Shown piece by piece: positions 56,219-64,000 of a stretch of DNA of 64,000 nucleotides. The first letter of the stretch is position 1. The number at the start of each line of letters is the position of its first letter. The DNA is from Nitrobacter vulgaris (GTDB lineage: Bacteria; Pseudomonadota; Alphaproteobacteria; Rhizobiales; Xanthobacteraceae): NCBI RefSeq assembly GCF_002028545.1, contig NZ_MWPQ01000051.1:91407-155406 (forward strand), read 5' to 3'. Position numbers and translations under genes: made by a program. The notes under the pieces were generated by a model. It searched no databases. It was not told the origin of the DNA and worked only from the letters and a program-made list of their open reading frames with translations.

Positions 56219-57241
56219 TTATTCCTCTCGCATCCGCACCACGACCTTGCCCCTGGCATGGCCGGCTTCCAGATACGCAATCGCCTCACCGATCTCGGCA
56301 AATAAAAAGACACGGTCGATGATCGGCTCAAGTTTTTTCTGTTCGATGAGCTGAGCAAGCTCCGCCAGTTCGGCGCCGCTCGGATGCATGAACAGGTAGC
56401 GATATGAAACGCCGTGCTTTCTGGCTTCTGCACGCAGGCCGCGGGATGCGAACCAGAACAGCATCGTGAGCAACGGGCCTCGGCCCAGATCCTTTCGCGC
56501 GGTCTCGGGCTCTGGCATGCCCGCAATCGATACCACCTTGCCGCCGCGCTTCACCACACGGAATGATGTCTTGAGCGTTTCGCCTCCAAGCAGATCGAAC
56601 ACGCCGTCCATGTCATGCACATGGTCCTCGAACCGCTGCGAGGTGTAGTCGATCACCACATCGGCTCCGAGCCGTTCGACAAGTGCTTTTCCACGCGGCG
56701 ATGCCGTTGTTGTAACCTCTGCGCCGAGCCATTTCGCCAACTGGATGGCGAACGTGCCGACGCCGCCCGCCCCTGCCGGTATGAAGACCCGGCTGCCGTT
56801 CCGCAGGTTGAGTTCGTCGCGCAACGCCTGAAGTGCGGTGAGCCCCGCGAGCGGGACCGCCGCGGCGGTGACGAAATCGACCGACGAAGGTATTCGAGCG
56901 AGGAGGTTTTCGGGGAGAACCGCGTATTCCGCGAAGGCTCCCATGGAATCCTTCGGCATGCGGGCGAAGACGCGGTCTCCCTTCGCAAACCGCGTTGCGC
57001 CGGCGCCGCATTCTTCCACGACGCCCGCTAAGTCGTTTCCCAGGACGGTTGGCAAGGCATATCGGTAGATGATCTTAAGTTTGCCCTCGCGCGTCTTGAA
57101 ATCGACCGGGTTGAGGCCAGCGGCGTGGACGCGCACCAGCACTTCACCCTGCTCCGGTCGCGGTCGCGGTAGCTCACGGAGTTCCGTGGCTTCCGGCCCG
57201 CCATATTTCGTCAGGACAAATGCTTTCATCTGCATGAACAT
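56219..57241 (-). CDS. Zinc-free NADPH-dependent quinone-type oxidoreductase
   Basis: A 340-residue medium-chain reductase of the quinone oxidoreductase type. GroES-like domain at 6-125, Rossmann fold with AGAGGVGTFAIQLAK near residue 152, and no zinc cysteines. It probably reduces quinones or enals with NADPH. ATG 57241 (MFMQMKAFVL) is one of three close ATG codons; none has an ideal ribosome site, and the frame to 57334 is antisense to the promoter region of the next gene. Confidence 0.88.
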   Translation of the reverse strand: MFMQMKAFVLTKYGGPEATELRELPRPRPEQGEVLVRVHAAGLNPVDFKTREGKLKIIYRYALPTVLGNDLAGVVEECGAGATRFAKGDRVFARMPKDSMGAFAEYAVLPENLLARIPSSVDFVTAAAVPLAGLTALQALRDELNLRNGSRVFIPAGAGGVGTFAIQLAKWLGAEVTTTASPRGKALVERLGADVVIDYTSQRFEDHVHDMDGVFDLLGGETLKTSFRVVKRGGKVVSIAGMPEPETARKDLGRGPLLTMLFWFASRGLRAEARKHGVSYRYLFMHPSGAELAELAQLIEQKKLEPIIDRVFLFAEIGEAIAYLEAGHARGKVVVRMREE

Positions 57242-57351
57242 CCGTGGGGACCGTTCATTCTCCTGTCTAGCACGAGGTGCGCGTGGTCGGCACCGTCGAA
57301 GCTTCCCACGGGAGATCAGAACCCCATAGACCAAACCTTCGGAGGTTTCTC

Positions 57352-57642
57352 ATGCCCAACAGGACGAAGAAATGGTCGGCGGACGTCACTGAGCACAGTG
57401 ATGCGCTCGAACTGGAGCCGCACGTGTTCGAGAAGGACAACCCAAAAGAGATTGCGGCATCATTGAAGCGATCGGCCGACAAGAGCGAAAACCGCAAATC
57501 CGAGCCCTTTCGTTCGGCGATGTCCATGCTGACCTTCTACATCAATCGCGCCGGCAGGAATCTTCCGGCGAAGCGCAAGAAGGTCCTGGAAGACGCAAAG
57601 GACGAGCTACGCCGAGCATATGGAAGGCTCGCCGAGGACTGA
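57352..57642 (+). CDS. DUF3175-family protein
   Basis: A 96-residue basic protein (MPNRTKKWSADVTEHSDALE) matching the DUF3175 pattern, with FRSAMSMLTFYINRAGRNLP in the second half. GGAGG lies six bases before ATG 57352. Members are common in soil proteobacteria, often near stress genes; the function is unknown. It diverges from the oxidoreductase gene. Confidence 0.8.
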   Translation: MPNRTKKWSADVTEHSDALELEPHVFEKDNPKEIAASLKRSADKSENRKSEPFRSAMSMLTFYINRAGRNLPAKRKKVLEDAKDELRRAYGRLAED

Positions 57643-57681
57643 CGGACTTGCCTATGCGCGCGCATATCTTCCTTTGGTCCA

Positions 57682-58629
57682 TCATGGTCGTGACTTCTCC
57701 CGGATTGCCTGCACGACCACATCGATGTCGTGAGGCTCAATCCCGAGTTCTCGGAAGCCGCACCGTTCCGCGACGTTGTCGATCCGCATGAGTTCGACCT
57801 GGTTGCGCGTCAGCGGCGCGCCGGGGACGAGTTCGGCGACGATGGCGAGCGCGTGCCATGCCAGAAACGGCACAGGCATCAAGCGGACGCGTACGCCGAG
57901 TAGCCGGGAGATCTCCTCGACCAGTTCCCGGTAGGAGTAGACACGCGGTCCGCCGAACTCGAACAGACGCGCCTCGGGGTCGCTCGCCCCCAGCGCGAGT
58001 CGCGCTATGGCTTCCGCGACGTCTTCAACAAATGCCGGCTGGAGACGCGTGTCGCCGCTACCGAACAGCGGGTACGCAGGAAGGATTCGTAACAGTCTCA
58101 CGATCGTCGTCAGAAATGCGTCGTCGCTTCCCGTCATTACCGCGGGACGGACGATGATCGCATTCGGAAATACAGCTGCAACGGCTTCCTCGCCCTGCCC
58201 TCGCGCCCGGATGTAGCTCGACGCCGAGCGGGGGTTGGAACCGATTCCGGATATCTGGATGTATCGCACAGCGCCGGCATCTCGTGCGGCGGCTGCCAAT
58301 CTCAAGGCGGCCTCGACATGGATCCGTTCGAACGTGACGTCGCCGTGCTCGGTATAGAGACTGACTGCGTTGATGACCGTGCTCGCGCCTGAAACGGCCG
58401 CAGCAACTTGCTCCTGGTCGAGGATATCCGCTTTTACGGCAGAAAATGATCCACCATGAACCTGCTCGTGCCTTGCACGAGTGGAATGGCGCGATGCCGC
58501 ACGGACAGCGGTGCCGTGGTCAAGGAGATGCTTGACGATCCTGCGTCCGAGAAAGCCCGAACCGCCGAACACGGTCGTCAACTCAAGCCTGGAATGCGCC
58601 TCGCCTGATGGTCTTGCTGTGTCCTCCAT
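57682..58629 (-). CDS. NAD-dependent epimerase-like protein (NDUFA9 type)
   Basis: A 315-residue atypical short-chain dehydrogenase. The nucleotide motif FGGSGFLGRRIV is near residue 21-32, followed by ADILD and the family core VRYIQISGIGSN. The catalytic Tyr-Lys pair of true dehydrogenases is modified, as in the NDUFA9-like group that binds NAD(P)H in complex I or acts in quinone metabolism. AAAAGGG lies directly before ATG 58629, an unusually short spacing, so the start could be slightly downstream. Confidence 0.82.
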   Translation of the reverse strand: MEDTARPSGEAHSRLELTTVFGGSGFLGRRIVKHLLDHGTAVRAASRHSTRARHEQVHGGSFSAVKADILDQEQVAAAVSGASTVINAVSLYTEHGDVTFERIHVEAALRLAAAARDAGAVRYIQISGIGSNPRSASSYIRARGQGEEAVAAVFPNAIIVRPAVMTGSDDAFLTTIVRLLRILPAYPLFGSGDTRLQPAFVEDVAEAIARLALGASDPEARLFEFGGPRVYSYRELVEEISRLLGVRVRLMPVPFLAWHALAIVAELVPGAPLTRNQVELMRIDNVAERCGFRELGIEPHDIDVVVQAIREKSRP

Positions 58630-58856
58630 CCCTTTTCAACGGCCTCGGCCGGGAAGCGTTCGACCGAACGCGCTTTTTCAGGACAGAAGGCGGCCCGGCA
58701 AGGTGCTGGGCGATGGCGGGGGTGCCCAATAGCGCGGCCTTCGGGAGTGAGTCAGATTGTCGCAATTAAACCCGCGATTCTACGCTCCGACTCTCTTCCA
58801 GGTGCTTCCACGACGCTTCCACGAGCCATCTTTGGGCGATAAAAATCGGAAAGTAA

Positions 58857-58889
58857 AAGCCCCCGAAAACATCATGTTTTCAGGGGCTT
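58857..58889 (-). terminator. Terminator after tRNA-fMet
   Basis: A near-perfect 16-bp stem (AAGCCCCTGAAAACAT pairing with ATGTTTTCGGGGGCTT on the minus strand) is followed by TTTTACTTT, seven bases after the tRNA 3' end. Confidence 0.85.
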
Positions 58890-58895
58890 ATAGAT

Positions 58896-58972
<77 letters not shown>

Positions 58973-59398
58973 TTAAACTTTTGCTCGCCTTCGAAATCAT
59001 GCCGGGCAGCAATCCGGCGACACCTAGGCGCCGATCAATTCTCATCCGGTAGATGACTGAAAAGGCAACTCGGGCGAACGCCCTAGTGCGAAACCACGTG
59101 TACCAATGCACACTCGCTTTGGAAAGGGCTGCGCCTCACATTTCCTAACTTTTATAGGTCCGGACGACAATTCATTCCAAATTCGATTGGCTTCCTCGAT
59201 GATATGAACCAACCCTGTTCACGCGCAGCGAAGCCTCTTTTGAAAAACAAGATCATCCCCTTCTCGCCTATACCCCTCGGCGCGCCATGTTACGCTATGC
59301 GCCGGCCGATCCGTAAATTTCAAATCGAAGCACTACTGGTGTCCGAATCCGAAATCAACATCGGCGAATGCAAGCCGCGCGGCCAATCCATATGACCC
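58973..59398. other. Interval without a recognisable gene
   Basis: About 430 bases between tRNA-fMet and the TDT transporter. A 63-codon frame at 59204 has no ribosome site and no recognisable content. Confidence 0.5.
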
Positions 59399-60472
59399 TC
59401 AGCGAGAGTTGAGCGCTGGAATCAGATCGCTGGCGAGTTTCCTGACGAGACCGATAAACGCTGCCGTCCAAGCCAGCAAAGCCACATAGACGCATACATC
59501 CGCGATAGGCCGTAAGAACTCCAGCCGCATGGCACTGGACATCTCGTAAGTGCAGACCGTGTACATCCCCAACGGAAAGACCGCACTCCAATACGCCGGG
59601 TCGTACCTGAGAGGGAAACGCCGATAAACATGCCGCCAGACAAACAAGACGATGAGAAGCGGTATCCACCACGTTCCGGCAGCCCAGAAAAAGATGGTGA
59701 AACCCTTGAGAAAGGGAAGTAGCTCCTCAAGGAACCACGCATCCGCCGCATTCTCAATCAGCACCGAACCAGCAAGCGTTGAGATAGCCATCGCCCCCAT
59801 GTTGATCCAGTACGAGGGCACGAAATCGGCAGGCGAGAACTTAAAAAACATATAGCGATAGAAAATAAGCGAGATGATCGAGATATACATCATGCCGCCC
59901 CACAGCAACATCGAAAGCGCCAGAAAATTGACGTCGAGCCGGAGGGGTTGATGAATATGTCGTGCGAGTAGCGCGCTAAGGAGAGCGATCGCCTGGGTCG
60001 AAACGACCGCAAGCAACCAAGCCCCGGTGATTCCCTGATCAATGGTCGGCTTGGCTTCCATAATCGTCAGGTTTGCAAAAATTGTGTAGGTCAGGATAAT
60101 CCAGAGGAGAATACCAAAAATCCAAAGTCCCATGGCAACGTCTAATGCGCCAGCGAGTATGAATTGGTTCGCCATCACCCCCGTGGCAGCCACCGCGGAA
60201 AGAAATCCAGGCGCAGAACGATGGTCGGTGAGATCGACAATCAGTGCTCGACGGTAGCGTATGAGTCGCCACGACGTGAGAATCCAGAGCGCTACAAATT
60301 GCGTTGTATTCAGCCAAAGAAGAGCGACGGCGATCGGATGAAATCCGGCCCGCTCCGAAGCAATGGAGACGATCCCAGTAGCCATCACCAACGCAAAATA
60401 GGCTGGTGAAAGGCGGCGAGCGCCGCGCATGCGAAGCCGAAAGCGACGTTTAGGTGAGTCAAACGGCTGCAC
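59399..60472 (-). CDS. TDT-family transporter (TehA / C4-dicarboxylate type)
   Basis: A 357-residue inner-membrane protein with ten helices, the usual number in the TDT family (SLAC1/TehA fold). The first helix (LSPAYFALVMATGIVSIASE) carries the family start motif and the channel-lining phenylalanines seem present. It may export or import small anions such as nitrite, sulfite or dicarboxylates; the position beside narK suggests an anion linked to nitrogen oxide metabolism, which is inference. A hairpin separates it from narK. Confidence 0.85.
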   Translation of the reverse strand: MQPFDSPKRRFRLRMRGARRLSPAYFALVMATGIVSIASERAGFHPIAVALLWLNTTQFVALWILTSWRLIRYRRALIVDLTDHRSAPGFLSAVAATGVMANQFILAGALDVAMGLWIFGILLWIILTYTIFANLTIMEAKPTIDQGITGAWLLAVVSTQAIALLSALLARHIHQPLRLDVNFLALSMLLWGGMMYISIISLIFYRYMFFKFSPADFVPSYWINMGAMAISTLAGSVLIENAADAWFLEELLPFLKGFTIFFWAAGTWWIPLLIVLFVWRHVYRRFPLRYDPAYWSAVFPLGMYTVCTYEMSSAMRLEFLRPIADVCVYVALLAWTAAFIGLVRKLASDLIPALNSR

Positions 60473-60511
60473 TAGACTTCACTGACCTTGAGCTTAGACA
60501 CCGTTGTGACG

Positions 60512-60539
60512 TCACACCGCCCCTCCGGGGGCGGTGTGA
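60512..60539 (-). terminator. Hairpin after narK
   Basis: TCACACCGCCCC and GGGGCGGTGTGA form a perfect 12-bp stem with a TCCG loop, 43 bases after the narK stop. No T tract follows, so it may be a processing or protective element. Confidence 0.6.
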
Positions 60540-60582
60540 ATGGTTGACAGGCAAACCTCTCAGGATCGCCTAGATAAAGGAT

Positions 60583-61839
60583 TCAATGGGCGGGAACGGC
60601 TTCGGCGATCGCAGCGCTGATCGGCTTCACATTCCTGAAGCCAACTCGCGAGAACGAGACATAAAAAGCCGCCATATTCATCAGCGCCCAGACAACAAAG
60701 CCGAGCGTATACCCGCCAATCAGGTAGTTGCTAGCGGCCAGAACAGCGGTCATCGTGAAACCGCAAGCCGCGCCGGCAGCTTTGGCCAATCCACTGACTG
60801 CGCCAACTTGTTCAAAGTAAATCGGGATTAGCTTGATGACCACTGCCGCTGACGCGCCCGACAGCAACGCCAATCCGTAAATGGCGACCAACTCTAAACT
60901 CAGTGAAATCTGCAACGCCATCAGCACGGCGAGAACAGACATAGCACCGAACATCCAAGTCAAAAGGGAAAAAACCTCATAACGGTCAGCCAGCCAGCCC
61001 CCGAGCGGTCGGGTAAGGGCCACGCAAACCACCAGCAGCGGCGTGTAAAATGCCACTGCCGAGGTCGCTTCCACGTGCCAATGATCGACGAGATAGGTCG
61101 GCATCGTCGACGCGAAAAACACCAAGGTGCCGAACGCCACCCAATAAAGGCCAGGCACCAGCCAAACAACGACGCCCGAGCGGTAGACAGCCAAAATCTC
61201 CCGCGTCGACGTATTCTTAAGCTTCTTGTTCGGCGCATCAGACGTGAAAAACATGTAAACCGCCGCCATTAACAACGTAGGAATGGCGAAGATAGGGAAT
61301 ATGATACGCCAGCCCTCAGGATCGTTCGCATCTGCAACGCTCGTAATGACGAACGTAACAGCCATCATACCAAAGGTAATCCCGATATTACCCAAGGCAA
61401 AAAGCCCCAAGGCCATGCCTTGTCTGGACTTGGGATACCACGACGACACGTGAGCGTTACCTACCACGAAGGTCGCACCACCAAGTCCTAGCATCGACCC
61501 CAGGAACAGGAAGGAATAATAGCCCTCCGCAAAGGTTCCGAAAATCAGAACCACTGAAAGGCAGACCAACAAAATCGTGAACACAGTCCGGCCACCGAAC
61601 TTGTCAGTCCAGATACCTAGCGGAATACTGACAGCAGCGGCGAAAAGCGGCTCCATCGCAGCCAAAACAAGCACTTGCGTGCTTGTGAAATGGTACCACT
61701 CAATCAAAAATGGGGCGAGCGCAGAAAACATCCCCCAAATAGCGAACCCCAGCGAAAACGCTAAGGTTGAGATCCACAACACCTTCGCGTTGCCTTGCGG
61801 CTCGCTTGGCGCATCTACCTTGCCAACTGAATGTTCCAC
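60583..61839 (-). CDS. narK: NarK-type nitrate/nitrite transporter
   Basis: A 418-residue major-facilitator protein with twelve helices. The NNP signature is visible in helix 5 (GLFALGNIGITFG) and helix 11 (AGAACGFTMTAV), and two arginines in helices 2 and 8 regions fit substrate binding. It exchanges nitrate and nitrite across the inner membrane. GGTAGGAG-like sequence precedes ATG 61839. It follows narI by 238 bases with a hairpin in between. Confidence 0.92.
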   Translation of the reverse strand: MEHSVGKVDAPSEPQGNAKVLWISTLAFSLGFAIWGMFSALAPFLIEWYHFTSTQVLVLAAMEPLFAAAVSIPLGIWTDKFGGRTVFTILLVCLSVVLIFGTFAEGYYSFLFLGSMLGLGGATFVVGNAHVSSWYPKSRQGMALGLFALGNIGITFGMMAVTFVITSVADANDPEGWRIIFPIFAIPTLLMAAVYMFFTSDAPNKKLKNTSTREILAVYRSGVVVWLVPGLYWVAFGTLVFFASTMPTYLVDHWHVEATSAVAFYTPLLVVCVALTRPLGGWLADRYEVFSLLTWMFGAMSVLAVLMALQISLSLELVAIYGLALLSGASAAVVIKLIPIYFEQVGAVSGLAKAAGAACGFTMTAVLAASNYLIGGYTLGFVVWALMNMAAFYVSFSRVGFRNVKPISAAIAEAVPAH

Positions 61840-61999
61840 CGGTAGCTCCTACCTAAGAAATAATCTATCTAGCTGATTGCGTTGCTTCTAAAAAACCAGG
61901 TTAATACCTGGATCCTGACCTTAAGCTACCGGTTCGCCGCGCTGCTAAGCCAACGGGATCCGCTCCGCACGATCTCCTCAACCGACAAGTCAACTCATA

Positions 62000-62034
62000 A
62001 TTCTCGCCGGCGAGCGAAACTCGCCGGCGAGAAT
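62000..62034 (-). terminator. Hairpin between narI and narK
   Basis: ATTCTCGCCGGCGAG and CTCGCCGGCGAGAAT form a perfect 15-bp stem with loop CGAAA, 44 bases after the narI stop. On the minus strand no T run follows; on the plus strand a T-rich stretch does. Confidence 0.6.
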
Positions 62035-62077
62035 ATCTTTATCTCTTTTACCAGAACGTAACTATTACGCCAAGCTA

Positions 62078-62755
62078 CTAGTGAGCAGATCTCACAGTGT
62101 TTCTGATCTGAATCTGGTACGGCCGCCACAAGTACCAGAAGGGGAACATGATCAAATGCACGAGCCGGGAGAACGGAAACAGGGAGATCACCAAGAACCC
62201 GGTAAGCATGTGCGCTTTAACAGGAAGCGGCAAAGCCGACACATAGTGAGTTTGCGGATTCAGAGATACCAGCGAAATCAACCACGGCACCGCAGTATCG
62301 ATGTACCAGTCAGCTCCCCAGCGGTAAGCCAAAGAAACCCAGAAACCAAGTGCGACCTGCACAAGAAGCGCGACCAGCAATATGCCGTCCATTGGGCTGG
62401 TCACGGCAAGAATTCGCTCCGTTGTAAATCGGCGCACTATCAAAACGCATAGGCCTATCAGCGCGGCGAAACCGAACGCAAAGCCAATCAGCTCGACAGT
62501 GTATAGCGCTGTCGGCGTAGATGTCAGGCTTGACCACATACCAGGAACAAGAAACCCGATCATATGGGCTAGCAGGACAACTACAATACCGTAATGCCAA
62601 GGTACGGAGCCCCAAAACAAACGGCGGTTCTCCAGAAGTTGGGACGACAACGTTGAATAGGAAAACCGATTTGTGCGGTAACGATGAACACCACCGATAA
62701 CCGCCACCACGATCGCCAAGTATGGCAGAACCGCGAACAGGAATACGTCATACAT
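62078..62755 (-). CDS. narI: Respiratory nitrate reductase (or nitrite oxidoreductase) gamma subunit
   Basis: A 225-residue membrane cytochrome b with five helices. The four heme ligands are in place: His54 (PWHYGI), His64 (LAHMIGF), His182 (KAHMLTG) and His200 (RLVHLIMF). It passes electrons between quinones (or cytochrome c in Nitrobacter) and the iron-sulfur subunit. GGAGG lies eight bases before ATG 62755; the longer frame to 62887 reads back into narJ. The alpha and beta subunits lie beyond the window. Confidence 0.93.
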   Translation of the reverse strand: MYDVFLFAVLPYLAIVVAVIGGVHRYRTNRFSYSTLSSQLLENRRLFWGSVPWHYGIVVVLLAHMIGFLVPGMWSSLTSTPTALYTVELIGFAFGFAALIGLCVLIVRRFTTERILAVTSPMDGILLVALLVQVALGFWVSLAYRWGADWYIDTAVPWLISLVSLNPQTHYVSALPLPVKAHMLTGFLVISLFPFSRLVHLIMFPFWYLWRPYQIQIRNTVRSAH

Positions 62756-62789
62756 AGAATTTGCCTCCGTCACACATGGGATATTCCTC

Positions 62790-63818
62790 TCACGCTCGCC
62801 AATCCAGCAGGTCGTCTGCTGCGACCTCCGCAAGTGGCTTATACACCTTGAAATGCTGCCGGCCGGCTTGGGTCCAGAATACGACATGCGTTTCTACTGG
62901 AGGACAGCCGGGATCAGAACAAGGAAGCTCCGACACCATGATCGTCTCGTCCTCATCAAGATTGAATCGTTCTCGGGTCCAGCTAAGGACACGCTCCTGC
63001 TCAGCTGAGCGGTCAGCGCGCTTTTTCGTCATACCCTCACTTAGCAAAAGCCGTAATGAGTCGAGCACTTGATGATATGGGTGTGCGCGCTTCTCCGCCT
63101 CTTCCACATCATAATCTTCGCTCATAGCCAACAAAAAGCCGCCCTCCAGTACATCACCCTGGCCTTGGCCCTTGAGCTGTTTACGATCGTCTTCCTGACT
63201 CTGCCCCTCAATCAACTTTCGCGCTTCGCGCTGCTGCGCCTTTAGCTGCTTTCGTAAATCACGATCGTCCAGCTTCGCACGCTCAATTCCGGTATCGCCA
63301 TCAATATCAGCCGGTCCGTGTTGATGACTCTCCGTTTCCGGCTTCGTTGTCATACGCTCAAGCGCCGGCAACAACCCTTTGTTCAAAAGAGCATCGATGT
63401 CTTCGCCCTCGTTCTCTGCAGCGAAGCGTAATACGATCGACAAGCGATCCGGCATTTCCGAAGCATCGGGCTCAAACCCGCTTGCGCGATAACTTTTCTT
63501 AAGTTCGACCAAAAATACACTGCGCTTGTAGTTTTCACCGAAAAGCTGATAGCCAACATAGGGATGACATATCGAATTCAGATCAAAAAAACCGCTATAA
63601 ACCTCCTGCAGCTTTCCTTCCGGCGTCTGCTCGGCAAAATCTCGGAAGCCTACCAACAAAGCCGCGGCCTGCGGCTGCACAGATTTCACCAGCGCCACGC
63701 ATTCGGCAGCCTTATGCTCTAAACCTGCAACAGGATAATCGAGGATGTCAGCAAACAACCCCAAAACCTTGGCGCGGTTCGAATACAAAACCTCTGCACG
63801 ATGCGAAAAACGACTCAT
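62790..63818 (-). CDS. narJ: NarJ-type assembly chaperone with extra linker and cysteine-containing C-terminal domain
   Basis: A 342-residue protein; ordinary NarJ is about 230-250. Residues 1-158 and 226-262 form the helical NarJ/TorD fold (HPYVGYQLFGENYKRSVFL). Between them, about 160-225 is a highly charged low-complexity insert (KQLKAQQREARKLIEGQSQE). Residues about 263-342 form an extra domain with LPCSDPGCPPVETHV (Cys300, Cys305) and FKVYKPLAEV. NarJ inserts the molybdenum cofactor into the catalytic subunit. It is followed by narI after 34 bases. Confidence 0.88.
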   Translation of the reverse strand: MSRFSHRAEVLYSNRAKVLGLFADILDYPVAGLEHKAAECVALVKSVQPQAAALLVGFRDFAEQTPEGKLQEVYSGFFDLNSICHPYVGYQLFGENYKRSVFLVELKKSYRASGFEPDASEMPDRLSIVLRFAAENEGEDIDALLNKGLLPALERMTTKPETESHQHGPADIDGDTGIERAKLDDRDLRKQLKAQQREARKLIEGQSQEDDRKQLKGQGQGDVLEGGFLLAMSEDYDVEEAEKRAHPYHQVLDSLRLLLSEGMTKKRADRSAEQERVLSWTRERFNLDEDETIMVSELPCSDPGCPPVETHVVFWTQAGRQHFKVYKPLAEVAADDLLDWRA

Positions 63819-64000
63819 GATCTTTATGTCGAGCCTATGATACTGAACACTTTATATAAAAATATAAGACAGTCTTCCTATTTCAGACCATCTTAGAACC
63901 ACGCGAGACGGGTCCGAATGCATAACCCGGATACCGTCTCGCGCCTTGCCGTGCGGGAAGAGGGCCTATGGTCCTCTTGCCGGATCGGTGTGGAAGCCGA
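63819..64000 (-). other. Region upstream of narJ with inverted repeat
   Basis: GCGAGACGG (63903-63911) and CCGTCTCGC (63934-63942) form a 9-bp inverted repeat. On the minus strand a short open end (GFHTDPARGP then a stop at 63962) could be the last residues of the beta-subunit gene. The stretch just before narJ is very A+T rich. Confidence 0.35.

Overview
The window looks like chromosome from an alphaproteobacterium of the Bradyrhizobium / Rhodopseudomonas / Nitrobacter group (Nitrobacteraceae). The evidence is a complete heme-type FixL, FixJ and a FixK2-type regulator, perfect FixK boxes in front of many genes, rhizobial-style FecI/FecR iron loci, and a nar-type operon end (narJ, narI, narK). 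That operon could equally be the accessory end of a nitrite oxidoreductase (nxr) cluster as in Nitrobacter; the catalytic genes lie beyond the right edge, so the genus is inference.

Bases 1-26.7 kb form a low-oxygen / energy-stress island. It holds a P-type cation ATPase, three tandem-domain universal stress proteins, three CBS-domain proteins (two with a BON domain), two zinc alcohol dehydrogenases, a ZIP metal transporter, two small c-type cytochrome-like proteins, an Mla-type lipid transport operon, an ADP-forming acyl-CoA synthetase fused to an acetyltransferase, Hsp20, a kinase-like/P-loop protein, FixK, FixL, FixJ and a lone receiver protein. Eight sites fitting the FixK box (TTGA-N6-TCAA, or the relaxed TTG(A/C)-N6-(T/G)CAA) lie in promoter positions. 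The likely logic is FixL senses O2 through heme, phosphorylates FixJ, FixJ raises FixK, and FixK switches on the island. The gene content closely recalls the mycobacterial DosR dormancy regulon.

Bases 26.7-29.9 kb hold a DUF4010/MgtC-like membrane protein and then 1.6 kb of decayed DNA: a CBS remnant, a Phd-type antitoxin remnant and the 3' half of a tRNA-Arg gene, probably an old attachment site. Bases 29.9-45.4 kb carry two complete FecI-FecR-TonB receptor iron-uptake systems pointing toward each other, each with PepSY-type membrane proteins, around a Dyp-type peroxidase and a cysteine-rich secreted protein.

Bases 45.6-56 kb are a worn mobile region: ParB-like proteins (one broken), a large serine recombinase with three indels, fragments of a possible integrase, a restriction endonuclease, an XRE-like regulator and HipA, plus an apparently intact Fic protein, a cold-shock protein and several very small proteins. 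Bases 56-58.7 kb hold housekeeping-like oxidoreductases, followed by initiator tRNA-fMet with its terminator at 58.9 kb. The right end (59.4-63.8 kb, reading leftward) is narJ-narI-narK and a TDT-family transporter, with strong hairpins after narI and narK. NarJ carries an unusual cysteine-containing C-terminal domain.
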